Below are positions 24,193 to 32,975 of a stretch of 33,410 bases of DNA, piece by piece. Where the stretch lies: positions 1 to 33,410 of the forward strand of contig JAICXJ010000032.1 of assembly GCA_025980465.1 (NCBI GenBank). Reading direction: 5' to 3'. The notes beneath the pieces are model-generated. The model had not been told where the DNA came from, did no database searches, and saw nothing but the letters and a program-made list of their open reading frames with translations. The translations under genes and the position numbers were made by a program. This DNA is from Frankiales bacterium. Its GTDB lineage: Bacteria > Actinomycetota > Actinomycetes > JAFAQI01. Each line of letters starts with the position of its first letter. Positions within the stretch are counted from its first letter, which is position 1.

Positions 24193-24564
24193 TCAAAACT
24201 CCAGCCCTGCCTCGCGGGCGGCGTCGGCGAGGGCCGCGATCCGCCCGTGGTAGCGATTGCCCCCGCGGTCAAAGACCACCTTGCCGATGCCGGCCGCGGT
24301 GGCGCGTTCGGCCAGCAGCTTGCCGACCTGGGCCGCCCGGGCCTTCTTGTCACCGTTGGCGCCGCGGATGCCGTCATCCAGCGTCGATGCGGACACGAGC
24401 GTGTGGCTCGCGGTGTCGTCGACCACCTGCACGTAGATGTGCCGCGCCGAGCGGGTCACCACCATGCGGGGGCGTCCCGGCGTACCGGCCACCTTCTTGC
24501 GGACCCGCAGGTGGCGGCGCGACCGCGCCGCGCGTCGCTGCTGTGCGACCTTTGGACTACTCAC
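24193..24564 (-). CDS. rplR: Ribosomal protein uL18 (L18)
   Basis: Binds 5S rRNA in the central protuberance together with L5. 123 residues, normal. The N-terminus is arginine-rich ([19 protein letters not shown]), followed by [18 protein letters not shown] and the C-terminal [28 protein letters not shown]. It starts with a GTG at 24564, 2 bp after the rplF stop. Confidence 0.97.
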   Translation of the reverse strand: MSSPKVAQQRRAARSRRHLRVRKKVAGTPGRPRMVVTRSARHIYVQVVDDTASHTLVSASTLDDGIRGANGDKKARAAQVGKLLAERATAAGIGKVVFDRGGNRYHGRIAALADAAREAGLEF

Positions 24565-24566
24565 GG

Positions 24567-25103
24567 CTACTTACCAGCCTTTCCGGCCTTGCGCCGCACG
24601 ATCTCGCCCGCGTATCGGACGCCCTTGCCCTTGTAGGGCTCCGGCTTGCGGATCTTTCGGATGTTGGCCGCGGTCTCGCCGACCTTCTGCTTGTCGATGC
24701 CGGAGACCACGAAGCGGGTCGGTGCCTCGACGTTGAACGAGATCCCGTCGGGAGGTGTCACCACGACCGGGTGCGAGAAGCCGAGAGCGAACTCGAGGTC
24801 CTGACCCTTCGCCTGCACGCGGTAGCCGGTGCCGACGATCTCGAGCGTCTTCGCGTAGCCGTCCGTGACGCCGACGACCATGTTGTTGACCAAGGTGCGG
24901 GTCAGGCCATGTCGGGCTTTGCTGTCCCGCTCGTCGTCGGGCCGACTCACCACGAGTTCGCCGTCGGACTGGGTTACGGTGATCGGCTCCACGATCGTGT
25001 GCGACAACTCGCCCTTCGGGCCCTTCACGGTGATGTCGCGACCGCTGATCGTGACCTCGACGCCAGCGGGGACGGGGATCGGAAGCTTGCCAATTCTGCT
25101 CAT
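24567..25103 (-). CDS. rplF: Ribosomal protein uL6 (L6)
   Basis: Two-domain large-subunit protein near the sarcin-ricin loop and the factor-binding site. 178 residues. It begins [17 protein letters not shown], carries GPKGELSH in the first domain and [23 protein letters not shown] at the second, and ends with [16 protein letters not shown] followed by a basic tail. It lies 16 bp after rpsH. Confidence 0.98.
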   Translation of the reverse strand: MSRIGKLPIPVPAGVEVTISGRDITVKGPKGELSHTIVEPITVTQSDGELVVSRPDDERDSKARHGLTRTLVNNMVVGVTDGYAKTLEIVGTGYRVQAKGQDLEFALGFSHPVVVTPPDGISFNVEAPTRFVVSGIDKQKVGETAANIRKIRKPEPYKGKGVRYAGEIVRRKAGKAGK

Positions 25104-25119
25104 TCGTCGATCCCTCCCG

Positions 25120-25533
25120 TCACCAGACGTAGGCGAGGACTTCCCCGCCTATCCCGGACTTGGAGCACTGCCGGTCGGTGCGAAGCCCGCCGGAGGTCGA
25201 GATGATCGCGACCCCGAGCCCACCGAGCACCCGCGGCAGGTTGGTCGCCTTCGCGTAGACCCGCAGGCCAGGCTTGCTCACCCGGCGGACACCAGCGATC
25301 GAACGTTCCCGGTTCGGGCCGTACTTCAAGGTGATCTCGAGCGCCTTACCCGGCGTCTTGGCGTCCGGCTCCGGGTCGAGGACCCGCCAGCCGGCGATGT
25401 AACCCTCCTGCTGGAGGATCTCGGCGATGTGGACCTTGATGCTGGAGTGCGGCATCGAGACGACGTCGTGGTACGCCGAGTTGGCGTTGCGCAGACGAGT
25501 GAGCATGTCTGCGATCGGGTCGGTCATTGTCAT
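25120..25533 (-). CDS. rpsH: Ribosomal protein uS8 (S8)
   Basis: Primary 16S rRNA-binding protein; in E. coli it represses the spc operon by binding mRNA near rplE. 137 residues from the ATG at 25533 ([18 protein letters not shown]), which matches homologues; a second ATG follows two codons later. The C-terminal block [18 protein letters not shown] and the end GGEVLAYVW are conserved. The start ATG overlaps the TGA of a possible 33-codon ORF as ATGA, and a 111-bp structured gap separates it from rpsN, unlike the tight spacing elsewhere in this cluster. Confidence 0.98.
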   Translation of the reverse strand: MTMTDPIADMLTRLRNANSAYHDVVSMPHSSIKVHIAEILQQEGYIAGWRVLDPEPDAKTPGKALEITLKYGPNRERSIAGVRRVSKPGLRVYAKATNLPRVLGGLGVAIISTSGGLRTDRQCSKSGIGGEVLAYVW

Positions 25534-25631
25534 GCGGTTCGCTGTCCTTCCCGCTCTGGTTCCCACTCGATGAGCAGGCCTGGAGCGAAGACGTGGTGCT
25601 CTCGAGGCATTACCAGGAACTCTCTGTGCAT
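25530..25631 (-). CDS. Possible 33-codon small ORF between rpsN and rpsH
   Basis: An ATG at 25631, with AGGA 8 nt upstream, opens a 33-codon frame that ends TGA at 25530 and overlaps the rpsH start as ATGA. The peptide starts [13 protein letters not shown] and is charged (Glu, Arg, His) with no membrane segment; I recognise no family. Its start codon lies in the loop and its ribosome-binding site in the stem of the 25612-25645 hairpin. Against it: about a third of its third codon positions are A or T, and codons such as AGA, CGA, GTA and GGA are frequent, unlike the neighbours. It may be a coupling peptide carrying ribosomes from rpsN to rpsH, or chance. Confidence 0.3.
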   Translation of the reverse strand: MHREFLVMPREHHVFAPGLLIEWEPEREGQRTA

Positions 25632-25657
25632 CGGGAGTTCCTGGTCACCAAGAACTC
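25612..25657 (-). promoter_or_regulatory. Three-arm competing RNA structure at the rpsN stop codon
   Basis: Three related segments lie in a row on the transcribed strand: arm A (GAGTTCTTGG, 25658-25649, in the last codons of rpsN), arm B (ACCAGGAACTC, 25645-25635) and arm C (GAGTTCCTGGT, 25622-25612). B pairs perfectly with C over 11 bp around a 12-nt loop. A pairs with B over 10 positions with one G-U, with the rpsN UGA as the 3-nt loop. The two pairings exclude each other. This resembles translation-sensitive attenuators or coupling hairpins. No U-tract follows C. Confidence 0.6.
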
Positions 25658-25830
25658 TTCGTGATGCCGGGCAGCTCGCCGGCGTGGGCCATCTGTCGCA
25701 CGCAGATCCGGCACAGGCCGAACACGCGATAGACCGCTCGCGACCGGCCACAGCGCGAGCACCGGGTGTAGCCGCGGACCGCGAACTTGGGCTTGCGCGC
25801 GGCCTTCGCCCGCAGGGCCTTGGTTGTCAT
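25645..25830 (-). CDS. rpsN: Ribosomal protein uS14 (S14), type Z zinc form
   Basis: 30S head protein, 61 residues, the short zinc-binding form. C24, C27, C40 and C43 (in TRCSRCG and GLCRICVR) hold the zinc. It starts [19 protein letters not shown] and ends GITKSSW. It lies 2 bp after rplE. Its last codons form one arm of the competing hairpins described at 25612-25657. Confidence 0.98.
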   Translation of the reverse strand: MTTKALRAKAARKPKFAVRGYTRCSRCGRSRAVYRVFGLCRICVRQMAHAGELPGITKSSW

Positions 25831-25832
25831 CT

Positions 25833-26405
25833 CTACTGCTCCTTGAACGGGAATCCGAGGGCGCGCAGGAGTGCTCGGCCCTCGTCGTCGGTCGTGGCGC
25901 TGGTCACGAGAGTGATGTCCATGCCGCGCGGTCGGTCGATGGTGTCGGGATCGATCTCGTGGAACATCGACTGCTCGGTCAAACCGAACGTGTAGTTGCC
26001 GTTTCCATCGAGCTTGCGCCCATCGAGACCGCGGAAATCACGGATCCGGGGCAGCGCGATGGCCAGCAACCGGTCGACGAACTCCCACATCCGGTCGCCG
26101 CGAAGCGTGACATGGGCGCCGATCGGCATCCCCTCACGCAGCTTGAACTGGGCGATCGAGAGCCGGGCTTTCGCGATCGCCGGGCGCTGGCCGGTGATCA
26201 GTGTCAGGTCGCGAACGGCACCCTCGATGAGTTTGCCGTCCTTGGCGGCGTCACCGACGCCCATGTTGACCTTGACCTTGACCAGGCCCGGGACCTGCAT
26301 GACGTTGGCGTAGCCGAACTGCTCGCGCAGCTGCCCGACGATCTCCTCGCGGTAACGCTGCTTGAGGCGAGGGATCGCCGTCGCCTCAGTCGCAGTTGCA
26401 GTCAT
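25833..26405 (-). CDS. rplE: Ribosomal protein uL5 (L5)
   Basis: Binds 5S rRNA and contacts P-site tRNA and S13 of the small subunit. 190 residues. The blocks [68 protein letters not shown] and [16 protein letters not shown] are all conserved. It ends GFPFKEQ. It follows rplX by 21 bp and leads directly into rpsN. Confidence 0.98.
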   Translation of the reverse strand: MTATATEATAIPRLKQRYREEIVGQLREQFGYANVMQVPGLVKVKVNMGVGDAAKDGKLIEGAVRDLTLITGQRPAIAKARLSIAQFKLREGMPIGAHVTLRGDRMWEFVDRLLAIALPRIRDFRGLDGRKLDGNGNYTFGLTEQSMFHEIDPDTIDRPRGMDITLVTSATTDDEGRALLRALGFPFKEQ

Positions 26406-26426
26406 CTCGTCGTACTCCTCTTAGCC

Positions 26427-26753
26427 TCAGATGTCCTGGTCGCACTTGCGGCAGACCCGGACGCTTCGGCCGTCCTCGTCCGTACGGTGCCCGATGCGGG
26501 TCGGCTTGCCGCATTGCGGACAGACGACCTGCACATTGCTGACGTGGATCGCCGCCTCCTGGTGGACGATGCCGCCCTCCTGCGCGCCACGCGTCGTGGT
26601 CTGGATCTTGGTGTGCTTCCGCACCCGGTTGACACCCTCGACCAGGACCCGAGAGCTCTTCGGGGAGGTGAGCAGCACCTTGCCCTCGGCGCCACGGTCC
26701 TTGCCGCTGATCACCCGAACGGTGTCGCCCTTCTTCACAAACAGACCAGCCAT
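26427..26753 (-). CDS. rplX: Ribosomal protein uL24 (L24), cysteine-containing form
   Basis: Early-assembly protein near the tunnel exit. 108 residues. A KOW domain is seen in [20 protein letters not shown], then [14 protein letters not shown] and the HVSNV block. The C-terminus carries CPQC and CRKC, two CxxC pairs that could bind zinc; several actinomycete L24 proteins lack them. It lies 3 bp after rplN. Confidence 0.97.
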   Translation of the reverse strand: MAGLFVKKGDTVRVISGKDRGAEGKVLLTSPKSSRVLVEGVNRVRKHTKIQTTTRGAQEGGIVHQEAAIHVSNVQVVCPQCGKPTRIGHRTDEDGRSVRVCRKCDQDI

Positions 26754-26756
26754 GAC

Positions 26757-27125
26757 TTACAGAACCTCCGGAGCCAGCGAGATGATCCGCATGAAGCGCT
26801 TCTCACGCAGCTCCCGACCCACCGGGCCGAAGATGCGCGTGCCGCGCGGGTCGCCGCCGTCACGGATCAGGACCGCAGCGTTCTCGTCGAAGCGGATGTA
26901 GGAACCGTCAGGCCGGCGACGGCTCTTGGTGGTGCGAACGACGACTGCCTTGACGACCTCGCCCTTCTTCACACCGGCGCCTGGCAAGGCGTCCTTGACG
27001 GTGCCGACGATGATGTCGCCGATGCTCGCGTAGCGGCGACCCGAGCCACCGAGCACGCGAATGCAGAGGATCTCCTTCGCACCGGTGTTGTCGGCGACCC
27101 GAAGCCGGGACTCCTGCTGGATCAT
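26757..27125 (-). CDS. rplN: Ribosomal protein uL14 (L14)
   Basis: Large-subunit protein at the subunit interface, bridging to 16S rRNA; also the docking site of the silencing factor RsfS. 122 residues. It starts [18 protein letters not shown] and contains [42 protein letters not shown] and the end [12 protein letters not shown]. Its start overlaps the rpsQ stop as ATGA. Confidence 0.98.
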   Translation of the reverse strand: MIQQESRLRVADNTGAKEILCIRVLGGSGRRYASIGDIIVGTVKDALPGAGVKKGEVVKAVVVRTTKSRRRPDGSYIRFDENAAVLIRDGGDPRGTRIFGPVGRELREKRFMRIISLAPEVL

Positions 27126-27406
27126 TTGGCCTTCTCCAGGATCTCCACCACGCGCCAGCGCTTGGTGGCTGACAAGGGGCGGGTCTCCATGAGCAGGACA
27201 CGGTCGCCGATCCCGGCGGTGCTGGCCTCGTCGTGGGCCTTCACCTTGCGGGTACGACGGATCGTCTTGCCGTACCGGGCGTGCTGGACCCGGTCCTCGA
27301 CCTCGACGGTTACGGTCTTCGTCATCTTGTCGCTGACGACGTAGCCCTCACGGGTCTTGCGGAACCCGCGAGCGTCGTTAGCGGCGTCAGTAGTTGCCTC
27401 AGTCAT
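27122..27406 (-). CDS. rpsQ: Ribosomal protein uS17 (S17)
   Basis: OB-fold 16S rRNA-binding protein of the 30S body. 94 residues from the ATG at 27406, chosen because GAGG lies 5 nt upstream; a GTG at 27421 that overlaps rpmC has no ribosome-binding site. After a short acidic N-terminus come [41 protein letters not shown] and [24 protein letters not shown]. It is followed by rplN with a 4-bp overlap. Confidence 0.97.
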   Translation of the reverse strand: MTEATTDAANDARGFRKTREGYVVSDKMTKTVTVEVEDRVQHARYGKTIRRTRKVKAHDEASTAGIGDRVLLMETRPLSATKRWRVVEILEKAK

Positions 27407-27413
27407 CGTGTCC

Positions 27414-27659
27414 TCACTCACCGACCGGCTGGTCGCCGGCTGCCGGGGCTGACGTCAGCCCAAGCTCGCGCTCTCTCATCACGGTGTAGATGCGCGCGAT
27501 GTCATGCCGCACGGTCTGCAGTCGCTTGTTGTTGTCCAGCTGCCCGGTAGCGGTCTGGAAGCGGAGGTTGAACAGCTCTTCCTTGGACTCCTTGAGCTTG
27601 GTGATCAGCTCGTCGTCCTCGAGGCCACGCAGCTCAACTGCTGGTGTCCCGGCAGCCAT
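27414..27659 (-). CDS. rpmC: Ribosomal protein uL29 (L29)
   Basis: Small two-helix protein at the tunnel exit, part of the docking platform for trigger factor and SRP. 81 residues, with [27 protein letters not shown] and the second helix [18 protein letters not shown]; the last 15 residues are an Ala/Gly/Pro tail. The start overlaps the rplP stop as TAATG. Confidence 0.97.
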   Translation of the reverse strand: MAAGTPAVELRGLEDDELITKLKESKEELFNLRFQTATGQLDNNKRLQTVRHDIARIYTVMRERELGLTSAPAAGDQPVGE

Positions 27660-28078
27660 TAGGCCTCACCCACTTCACGCGTCACGATCCGGCACTTCAT
27701 CGGCAGCTTGTGGATCGCGCGGGTGAGCGCGGCCCGTGCCGTGGCCTCGTTCGGATAGGACAGCTCGAACATCACTCGACCCGGCTTGACGTTGGCGACC
27801 CACCACTCCGGCGAGCCCTTGCCGGACCCCATCCGGGTCTCCGCCGGCTTCTTGGTCAGCGGCCGGTCCGGGTAGATGTTGATCCACACCTTGCCGCCAC
27901 GCCGAATGTGCCGGGTGATGGCGATACGGGCGGACTCGATCTGCCGGTTGGTCACGTAGGCCGGCTCCAACGCCTGGATGCCGTACTCGCCGAAGGTCAC
28001 TCGGGTGCCGCCCTTGGCGGCGCCGGAGCGCCCAGGGTGATGCTGCTTGCGGTGCTTGACTCGCCGCGGAATCAACAT
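27659..28078 (-). CDS. rplP: Ribosomal protein uL16 (L16)
   Basis: Late-assembly protein that helps place tRNA at the peptidyl-transferase centre. 139 residues. It starts [17 protein letters not shown] and contains [61 protein letters not shown] and [17 protein letters not shown]. It lies 3 bp after rpsC and overlaps rpmC by one base. Confidence 0.98.
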   Translation of the reverse strand: MLIPRRVKHRKQHHPGRSGAAKGGTRVTFGEYGIQALEPAYVTNRQIESARIAITRHIRRGGKVWINIYPDRPLTKKPAETRMGSGKGSPEWWVANVKPGRVMFELSYPNEATARAALTRAIHKLPMKCRIVTREVGEA

Positions 28079-28081
28079 GGC

Positions 28082-29104
28082 TCAGGCCTCTTCGGTGGGA
28101 GTCGACTGGGCAGATGACGGCGGATCCGACGGGGCCTCATCAGTCGGTGTGGCGTCGGCCACCGTGGGGGTGTCGCTCGCCACGCCGGGGACGTCGCCGG
28201 CGACCTGATCGGTCGGCTCGACGGCCGGCTCGGTCAGCGTCGCGGTCTCGGCCGGCTGTGCCGGCGCAACAGCCTCGGCCGGCTGTGCCGGCGCAACAGC
28301 CTCGGCCGGCTGTGCCGGCGCAACAGCCTCGGCCGGCTGTGCCGGCGCAACAGACTCGGCCTGTCCGGGGCCACCGTTGATAGCAGCGCTGGCCGCTGTC
28401 GAGGGCCGGTCGCGGCGCGGCCGACGGTTCCGCTGGTCACGCGCCCGCAACGCAGCAGCGGCCGCGGCCTCCTCACGGGTCATGACCTCGTCGCCGGTGT
28501 AGATCCAGACCTTCACGCCGATCCGGCCGAAGGTGGTCCGAGCCTCGTAGAAGCCGAAGTCGATGTTCGCGCGCAACGTGTGCAGCGGCACCCGGCCCTC
28601 ACGGTAGAACTCCGAGCGACTCATTTCGGCGCCGCCGAGGCGACCACCGCACTGCACCCGGATGCCCTTGGCTCCGCCCTTCATCGCCGACTGCATCGCC
28701 TTACGCATCGCGCGGCGGAAGCTCACTCGGCTGGACAGCTGCTCGGCCACGCCCTGCGCGACGAGCTGGGCGTCGATCTCGGGGTTCTTGACCTCGAGGA
28801 TGTTGAGGTTGACGTGCTTGTTCGTCAGCTTCTCGAGGTCGCCGCGGATCCGGTCGGCCTCGGCGCCGCGACGCCCGATGACGATGCCCGGACGCGCGGT
28901 GTGGATGTCGACGTTGACCCGATCGCGGGTGCGCTCGATCTCGACCCGGCTGATGCCGGCGCGCTCCATGCCCTTGGTGAGCAGGCGGCGGATGGCGACG
29001 TCCTCAGCGACGTAGTCACGGTAGAGCTTGTCGGCGTACCAACGGCTCTTGTGGCGAGTGGTGATGCCGAGCCGGAAGCCGTTCGGGTTGACCTTCTGAC
29101 CCAT
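28082..29104 (-). CDS. rpsC: Ribosomal protein uS3 (S3) with long repeat-bearing C-terminal tail
   Basis: 30S head protein at the mRNA entry site, with mRNA-unwinding activity. 340 residues, about 110 more than the conserved part. It starts [20 protein letters not shown]; the KH-domain loop GRRG is at 77-80; the C-terminal domain ends near residue 230 after [12 protein letters not shown] and an Arg-rich RRPRRDR. The tail (about 235-340) is Ala/Pro/Thr/Glu/Asp-rich with no Lys or Arg, and contains four 9-residue repeats of the form PAQPAEAVA (about 253-287). The start ATG overlaps the rplV stop as TGATG's mirror arrangement in the same cluster, with rplV upstream. Confidence 0.97.
   Translation of the reverse strand: MGQKVNPNGFRLGITTRHKSRWYADKLYRDYVAEDVAIRRLLTKGMERAGISRVEIERTRDRVNVDIHTARPGIVIGRRGAEADRIRGDLEKLTNKHVNLNILEVKNPEIDAQLVAQGVAEQLSSRVSFRRAMRKAMQSAMKGGAKGIRVQCGGRLGGAEMSRSEFYREGRVPLHTLRANIDFGFYEARTTFGRIGVKVWIYTGDEVMTREEAAAAAALRARDQRNRRPRRDRPSTAASAAINGGPGQAESVAPAQPAEAVAPAQPAEAVAPAQPAEAVAPAQPAETATLTEPAVEPTDQVAGDVPGVASDTPTVADATPTDEAPSDPPSSAQSTPTEEA
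28248..28355 (-). repeat. Four in-frame 27-bp tandem repeats in rpsC
   Basis: Four contiguous 27-bp units at 28248-28274, 28275-28301, 28302-28328 and 28329-28355. The first three are identical on the plus strand and the fourth differs at one base near its end. They encode the PAQPAEAVA repeats in the uS3 tail. The near identity at the DNA level, including synonymous positions, points to recent slippage or unequal recombination. Confidence 0.95.
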
Positions 29105-29541
29105 CAGCGGTCCTTCCTGTGGGGCCCGCCCGGCGCATTGGCAGCAGAGTCGGCTGGGGCGACGGCGATCGTGATGTGCGACGTGCGCTTACGGATTCGG
29201 TAGGCCCGGCCCTGGGCCCGCGGCCGGAACCGCTTGAGGGTCGGACCCTCGTCGACGAACGCCTCGACGACGACCAGGCCGTCGGGGTCCAGCCGGAGGT
29301 TGTGGCTGTGTGCGTAGTGCTCGGCGTTCGCGATCGCGGATCCGAGCACCTTGCCGACCGGCTCGGCGGCGGCATGTGGGTCGAACCGGACAATGGCCTG
29401 CGCCTCGCGTGCCGGCATGCCGCGCAGCATGTCGATCACCCGGCGCGCCTTGGTCGGCGACATCCGGACGTACTTCGCGGTCGCCCGGCCGACGATGTAG
29501 TCGTCGGTCGGCACATTGCGAGCGAACGTCTGCTCAGCCAC
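29104..29541 (-). CDS. rplV: Ribosomal protein uL22 (L22)
   Basis: Large-subunit protein whose beta-hairpin lines the exit tunnel, a site of macrolide-resistance changes. 145 residues. Conserved are [22 protein letters not shown], the tunnel-hairpin region around [20 protein letters not shown] and [13 protein letters not shown] roughly 15-residue Ala/Gly/Pro tail follows. It starts with a GTG that overlaps the end of rpsS by 8 bp; its own stop shares a base with the rpsC ATG. I see no change in the hairpin that clearly suggests resistance. Confidence 0.97.
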   Translation of the reverse strand: MAEQTFARNVPTDDYIVGRATAKYVRMSPTKARRVIDMLRGMPAREAQAIVRFDPHAAAEPVGKVLGSAIANAEHYAHSHNLRLDPDGLVVVEAFVDEGPTLKRFRPRAQGRAYRIRKRTSHITIAVAPADSAANAPGGPHRKDR

Positions 29542-29815
29542 GACGGGCCCTCCGCTCGTCCTTGATGTGACCGCGGAAGGTGCGCGTCGGCGCGAACTCG
29601 CCGAGCTTGTGCCCGACCATCGCCTCGGTGATGAACACCGGGACGTGCTTGCGCCCGTCGTGGACGGCGATCGTGTGGCCGAGCATCGACGGCACGATCA
29701 TCGAACGACGCGACCAGGTCTTGATCACGTTCTTGGTCCCCTTCTCGTTCTGGACGTCCACCTTCTTGGCGAGGTGGTCGTCGACGAAGGGACCCTTCTT
29801 CAAGCTGCGTGGCAT
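29534..29815 (-). CDS. rpsS: Ribosomal protein uS19 (S19)
   Basis: 30S head protein, partner of S13 and part of the bridge to the 50S. 93 residues from the ATG at 29815 ([19 protein letters not shown]). It contains [29 protein letters not shown] in two adjoining blocks and the end [10 protein letters not shown]. The open frame further upstream is shadow of rplB's end. It lies 14 bp after rplB. Confidence 0.98.
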   Translation of the reverse strand: MPRSLKKGPFVDDHLAKKVDVQNEKGTKNVIKTWSRRSMIVPSMLGHTIAVHDGRKHVPVFITEAMVGHKLGEFAPTRTFRGHIKDERRARRG

Positions 29816-29829
29816 CTCTGCGTTACTCC

Positions 29830-30666
29830 CTAGCGCCGCTTCGTCCGGCGACGACGACGAACGATCATGCGGTCGCTCTCCTTGTGAGCCCGGCGGGTAC
29901 GCCCCTCCGGCTGGCCCCACGGGCTCACCGGGTGGCGACCACCGGACGTCTTGCCTTCACCACCGCCGTGCGGATGGTCGATCGGGTTCATCGCGACTCC
30001 ACGGACGGTCGGGCGCTTGCCCTTCCACCGCATCCGGCCGGCCTTGCCCCAGTTGATGTTGGACTGTTCGGCGTTGCCGACCTCGCCGACGGTTGCCCGG
30101 CAGCGGGCGTCGACGTTGCGGATCTCGCCCGAGGGCATCCGCAGCTGCGCCATGCCGCCGTCCTTCGCGACGAGCTGCACCGCAGCACCGGCGGAACGCG
30201 CGATCTTCGCGCCACCGCCCGGCCGCAGCTCGATCGCGTGGACCACGGTGCCCACCGGGATGTTGCGCAGCGGGAGATTGTTGCCCGGCTTGATGTCAGC
30301 GGCCGGACCGGACTCGACCCGGTCACCCTGGCTGAGCCGGGACGGCGCGATGATGTAGCGCTTCTCGCCGTCGGCGTAATGCAGGAGAGCAATTCGGGCG
30401 GTGCGGTTCGGGTCGTACTCGATGTGAGCGACCCTGGCTGGTACGCCGTCCTTGTCGTTGCGACGGAAATCGATGACCCGGTACGCCCGCTTGTGGCCGC
30501 CGCCCTGGTGCCGGACGGTGACCCGGCCGTGGACGTTGCGGCCGCCCTTGCTGTGCAGCGGACGAACCAGTGACTTCTCGGGCTCGGTGCGGGTGATCTC
30601 GACGAAGTCGGACACGCTCGCGCCACGGCGACCCGGAGTCGTCGGCTTGTATTTGCGGACACCCAT
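29830..30666 (-). CDS. rplB: Ribosomal protein uL2 (L2)
   Basis: One of the most conserved large-subunit proteins, needed for subunit joining and peptidyl-transferase activity. 278 residues, normal. It starts [14 protein letters not shown]; the RNA-binding core includes [20 protein letters not shown] and [17 protein letters not shown]; the functional loop [20 protein letters not shown] begins at D230 and contains H231 and H233. The C-terminus is strongly basic. Its ATG follows the rplW TAA with no gap. Confidence 0.98.
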   Translation of the reverse strand: MGVRKYKPTTPGRRGASVSDFVEITRTEPEKSLVRPLHSKGGRNVHGRVTVRHQGGGHKRAYRVIDFRRNDKDGVPARVAHIEYDPNRTARIALLHYADGEKRYIIAPSRLSQGDRVESGPAADIKPGNNLPLRNIPVGTVVHAIELRPGGGAKIARSAGAAVQLVAKDGGMAQLRMPSGEIRNVDARCRATVGEVGNAEQSNINWGKAGRMRWKGKRPTVRGVAMNPIDHPHGGGEGKTSGGRHPVSPWGQPEGRTRRAHKESDRMIVRRRRRTKRR

Positions 30667-30966
30667 TTAGACCGGGCCTCCAAACAGGTCGATGCGGTCG
30701 CCGGCAGCGAGGCCGACCACCGCGCGCTTGGAAGAGTTACGGGTGCCGAATCCCTGCCGGGTGCGCTTGCGCTTGCCGGGCCGGTTCAGCGTGTTGACCG
30801 AGGTCACCTTCACGTTGAAGACCTGCTCGACCGCAATCCGGATCTGGGTCTTGTTGGCGTCCTCTCTGACGAGGAACGTGTACTTCCCCTCGTCGAGCAG
30901 CCCGTAGCTCTTCTCGGAGATCACCGGGCCGAGGAGGACGTCGCGCGGGTCTGGAATCCGGGTCAT
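30667..30966 (-). CDS. rplW: Ribosomal protein uL23 (L23)
   Basis: Tunnel-exit protein, main binding site for trigger factor and SRP. 99 residues. It contains [23 protein letters not shown] (in two overlapping blocks), [20 protein letters not shown] and the basic [21 protein letters not shown] loop. Its ATG overlaps the rplD stop as ATGA. Confidence 0.97.
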   Translation of the reverse strand: MTRIPDPRDVLLGPVISEKSYGLLDEGKYTFLVREDANKTQIRIAVEQVFNVKVTSVNTLNRPGKRKRTRQGFGTRNSSKRAVVGLAAGDRIDLFGGPV

Positions 30967-31913
30967 GACTCCTCGCCCAGCTCATCTGCCGAAGCGTCCG
31001 CCGCTGCCGTGTCGCTGCTGGCGCCTTCGGCCTCCCGCTCGAACACGGCCTCGGCCTTGAGGTCCGGCGAGGTCTGCTCGGCGACCTCGGCCACCGCCTC
31101 CTCGTCCGACACTCCGTCGCCTGCGGGCTTCGTGGTTCCGGCATCCGGCGTCTCACTCACGGCTGCTGCCTCCTTGCTTGGCGCTGCCCCCGACGTCGTC
31201 GCCGCGGTCGCCGTCTCGGCGGGCTTGGCGGCCGGCTCCTTCGCCGCCCCGTTCTGCTGCTGGGCGGCAGTGCCGCTGCTCTGCCGGGCTGTCGAGCCGC
31301 CCAGAAACACCTGCAGCGCGCCCTCGGTGAAGACCAGGTCGTCGGAGACGAGCACGTCGTAGGTGTTGAGCTGGTCCGGCGCGATCACGTGAACCGTCGG
31401 GATGTTGCGCAGGCTCTTCCAGGTCAGGGTGTCCTCGCGCTCGAGAACGACGAGCACGTGACGGCTCGACGCGATCGTGGCGAGCGACGCGGCCGCAGAC
31501 TTCGTGGACGGCGTGTCGCCCTCGAGCAGGCCGGCAACGACGTGAACCTTGCCGTTGCGGGCCCGGTCGGACAGTGCCGACCGCAGCGCGGCGGCCTTCA
31601 TCTTCTTCGGAGTCCGCTGCGAGTAGTTACGGGGCGTCGGGCCGTGCACCGTGCCGCCACCGGCGAACTGCGGCGCACGAGTCGAGCCCTGCCGGGCCCG
31701 GCCGGTGCCCTTCTGGCGATATGGCTTGCGCCCACCGCCGCGGACTTCGCCGCGGGTCTTGGTGTCGTGGGTGCCCTGCCGGGCAGCCGCCAGCTGCGCG
31801 ACCACGACCTGGTGCACCAGCGGGATGTTGACCTGTACGTCGAACACCTCGTCGGGCAGGTCGACCGTGCGGGCGAGGTCGCCCTGTGGCGACTGCACGT
31901 TGACGGTGGCCAT
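30963..31913 (-). CDS. rplD: Ribosomal protein uL4 (L4) with long Ala/Glu-rich C-terminal tail
   Basis: Large-subunit protein with an exit-tunnel loop; in E. coli it also represses the S10 operon. 316 residues, against about 205-220 for the usual protein. The core shows [25 protein letters not shown] (in overlapping blocks), the loop [38 protein letters not shown], and ends near residue 206 (LQVFLGG). Residues 207-316 are low-complexity Ala, Thr, Glu, Gln, Ser, Asp, increasingly acidic to the end ELGEES. It overlaps rplW by 4 bp and shares a base with the rplC stop. Confidence 0.97.
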   Translation of the reverse strand: MATVNVQSPQGDLARTVDLPDEVFDVQVNIPLVHQVVVAQLAAARQGTHDTKTRGEVRGGGRKPYRQKGTGRARQGSTRAPQFAGGGTVHGPTPRNYSQRTPKKMKAAALRSALSDRARNGKVHVVAGLLEGDTPSTKSAAASLATIASSRHVLVVLEREDTLTWKSLRNIPTVHVIAPDQLNTYDVLVSDDLVFTEGALQVFLGGSTARQSSGTAAQQQNGAAKEPAAKPAETATAATTSGAAPSKEAAAVSETPDAGTTKPAGDGVSDEEAVAEVAEQTSPDLKAEAVFEREAEGASSDTAAADASADELGEES

Positions 31914-32581
31914 CAGGCGGCACCTCCGTGCGAGAGCGGTGCCTTCGCGGCGGTGCGGACGAACACCAGACCACCAGTCGGGCCGGGCACGGCACCCTTG
32001 ATGAGCAACATGCCTTTATCCGCGTCGACGGAGTGGACCTTGAGGTTCAGCGTCGTGGTCTTGACGCCGCCGTGACGTCCGGCCATCCGCAGCCCCTTGA
32101 AGACGCGAGCCGGGGTTGCGCAGGCGCCGATCGAGCCCGGCGAGCGGTGCTTGCGCTGGACGCCGTGGCCGGCACCCAGACCGCCGAAGCCATGCCGCTT
32201 CATGACGCCGGAGAAGCCTTTGCCCTTGCTGGTGGCGATGACGTCGACCATGGCGCCGGCCTCGAAGACCTCGGCGGTGACTTCCTGCCCGATCTGGTAC
32301 TCGGCGGCGTCGGTGGTGCGGATCTCGACCAGGTAGCGGCGGGGTGGCACGCCGGCCTTCTCGAAATGACCGCTCTCCGGCTTGTTCACCTTGCGCGGGT
32401 CGACCGCGCCGTACCCGATCTGTACGGCGTCGTAGCCGTCGCGCTCGGGGGTGCGCACCTGCGTGACCACGCAGGGGCCAGCCTTGACCACCGTGACCGG
32501 GACCAGCCGATTCGCGGCATCCCAGACCTGGGTCATCCCGAGCTTCTCGCCCAGGATCCCCTTCTGCTGTCTCGTACCCAT
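31913..32581 (-). CDS. rplC: Ribosomal protein uL3 (L3)
   Basis: Early-assembly protein reaching the peptidyl-transferase centre. 222 residues. It starts [21 protein letters not shown], with [15 protein letters not shown], the extension-tip region [19 protein letters not shown] and [19 protein letters not shown], and the end block [20 protein letters not shown]. It lies 15 bp after rpsJ and is coupled to rplD by a TGATG overlap. Confidence 0.98.
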   Translation of the reverse strand: MGTRQQKGILGEKLGMTQVWDAANRLVPVTVVKAGPCVVTQVRTPERDGYDAVQIGYGAVDPRKVNKPESGHFEKAGVPPRRYLVEIRTTDAAEYQIGQEVTAEVFEAGAMVDVIATSKGKGFSGVMKRHGFGGLGAGHGVQRKHRSPGSIGACATPARVFKGLRMAGRHGGVKTTTLNLKVHSVDADKGMLLIKGAVPGPTGGLVFVRTAAKAPLSHGGAA

Positions 32582-32596
32582 GACTGTGTCGGTCCC

Positions 32597-32905
32597 TTAA
32601 AGCTTGATCTCGATGTCGACGCCGGCAGGGAGGTCGAGCCGCATCAGCGAGTCGACCGTCTTCGGCGTCGGGTCCAGGATGTCGATCAGGCGCTTGTGCG
32701 TCCGCATCTCGAAGTGCTCGCGTGAGTCCTTGTACTTGTGCGGCGAGCGGATGACGCAGTACACGTTCTTCTCGGTCGGCAGCGGCACCGGGCCGGCGAC
32801 CTGCGCACCAGTGCGAGTCACCGTCTCGACGATCTTGCGCGCCGACGAGTCGATGATCTCGTGGTCGTAGGCCTTGAGCCTGATGCGGATCTTCTGTCCC
32901 GCCAT
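32597..32905 (-). CDS. rpsJ: Ribosomal protein uS10 (S10)
   Basis: 30S head protein, also the NusE antitermination factor in complex with NusB. 102 residues, normal. It begins [19 protein letters not shown] and contains [23 protein letters not shown] (in two blocks), [13 protein letters not shown] and the end [13 protein letters not shown]. It is the first gene of the S10 group. The 113-bp gap before it holds the tuf terminator, and I see no clear promoter consensus in the remaining 70 bp. Confidence 0.98.
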   Translation of the reverse strand: MAGQKIRIRLKAYDHEIIDSSARKIVETVTRTGAQVAGPVPLPTEKNVYCVIRSPHKYKDSREHFEMRTHKRLIDILDPTPKTVDSLMRLDLPAGVDIEIKL

Positions 32906-32975
32906 CTTCTGTCTCTATTCCCTAGGTCGTAACCGCTGCGTCTTGCCCCGTGCTGATCGATAGGCCTCACAAGAA

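Noticed and set aside
25824-27344. 506-codon open frame on the plus strand opposite rplE, rplX, rplN and rpsQ
   Set aside because: Antisense frame created by GC-biased third positions; no domain recognisable, and the minus strand holds four certain ribosomal genes.
28248-28355. CRISPR-like array
   Set aside because: The 27-bp units are directly contiguous with no spacers and are in frame within rpsC.
32906-32975. Promoter for the S10 operon
   Set aside because: TATCGAT and TAGGGAAT are present but none has a -35 at a suitable distance; the promoter must exist but I cannot place it.
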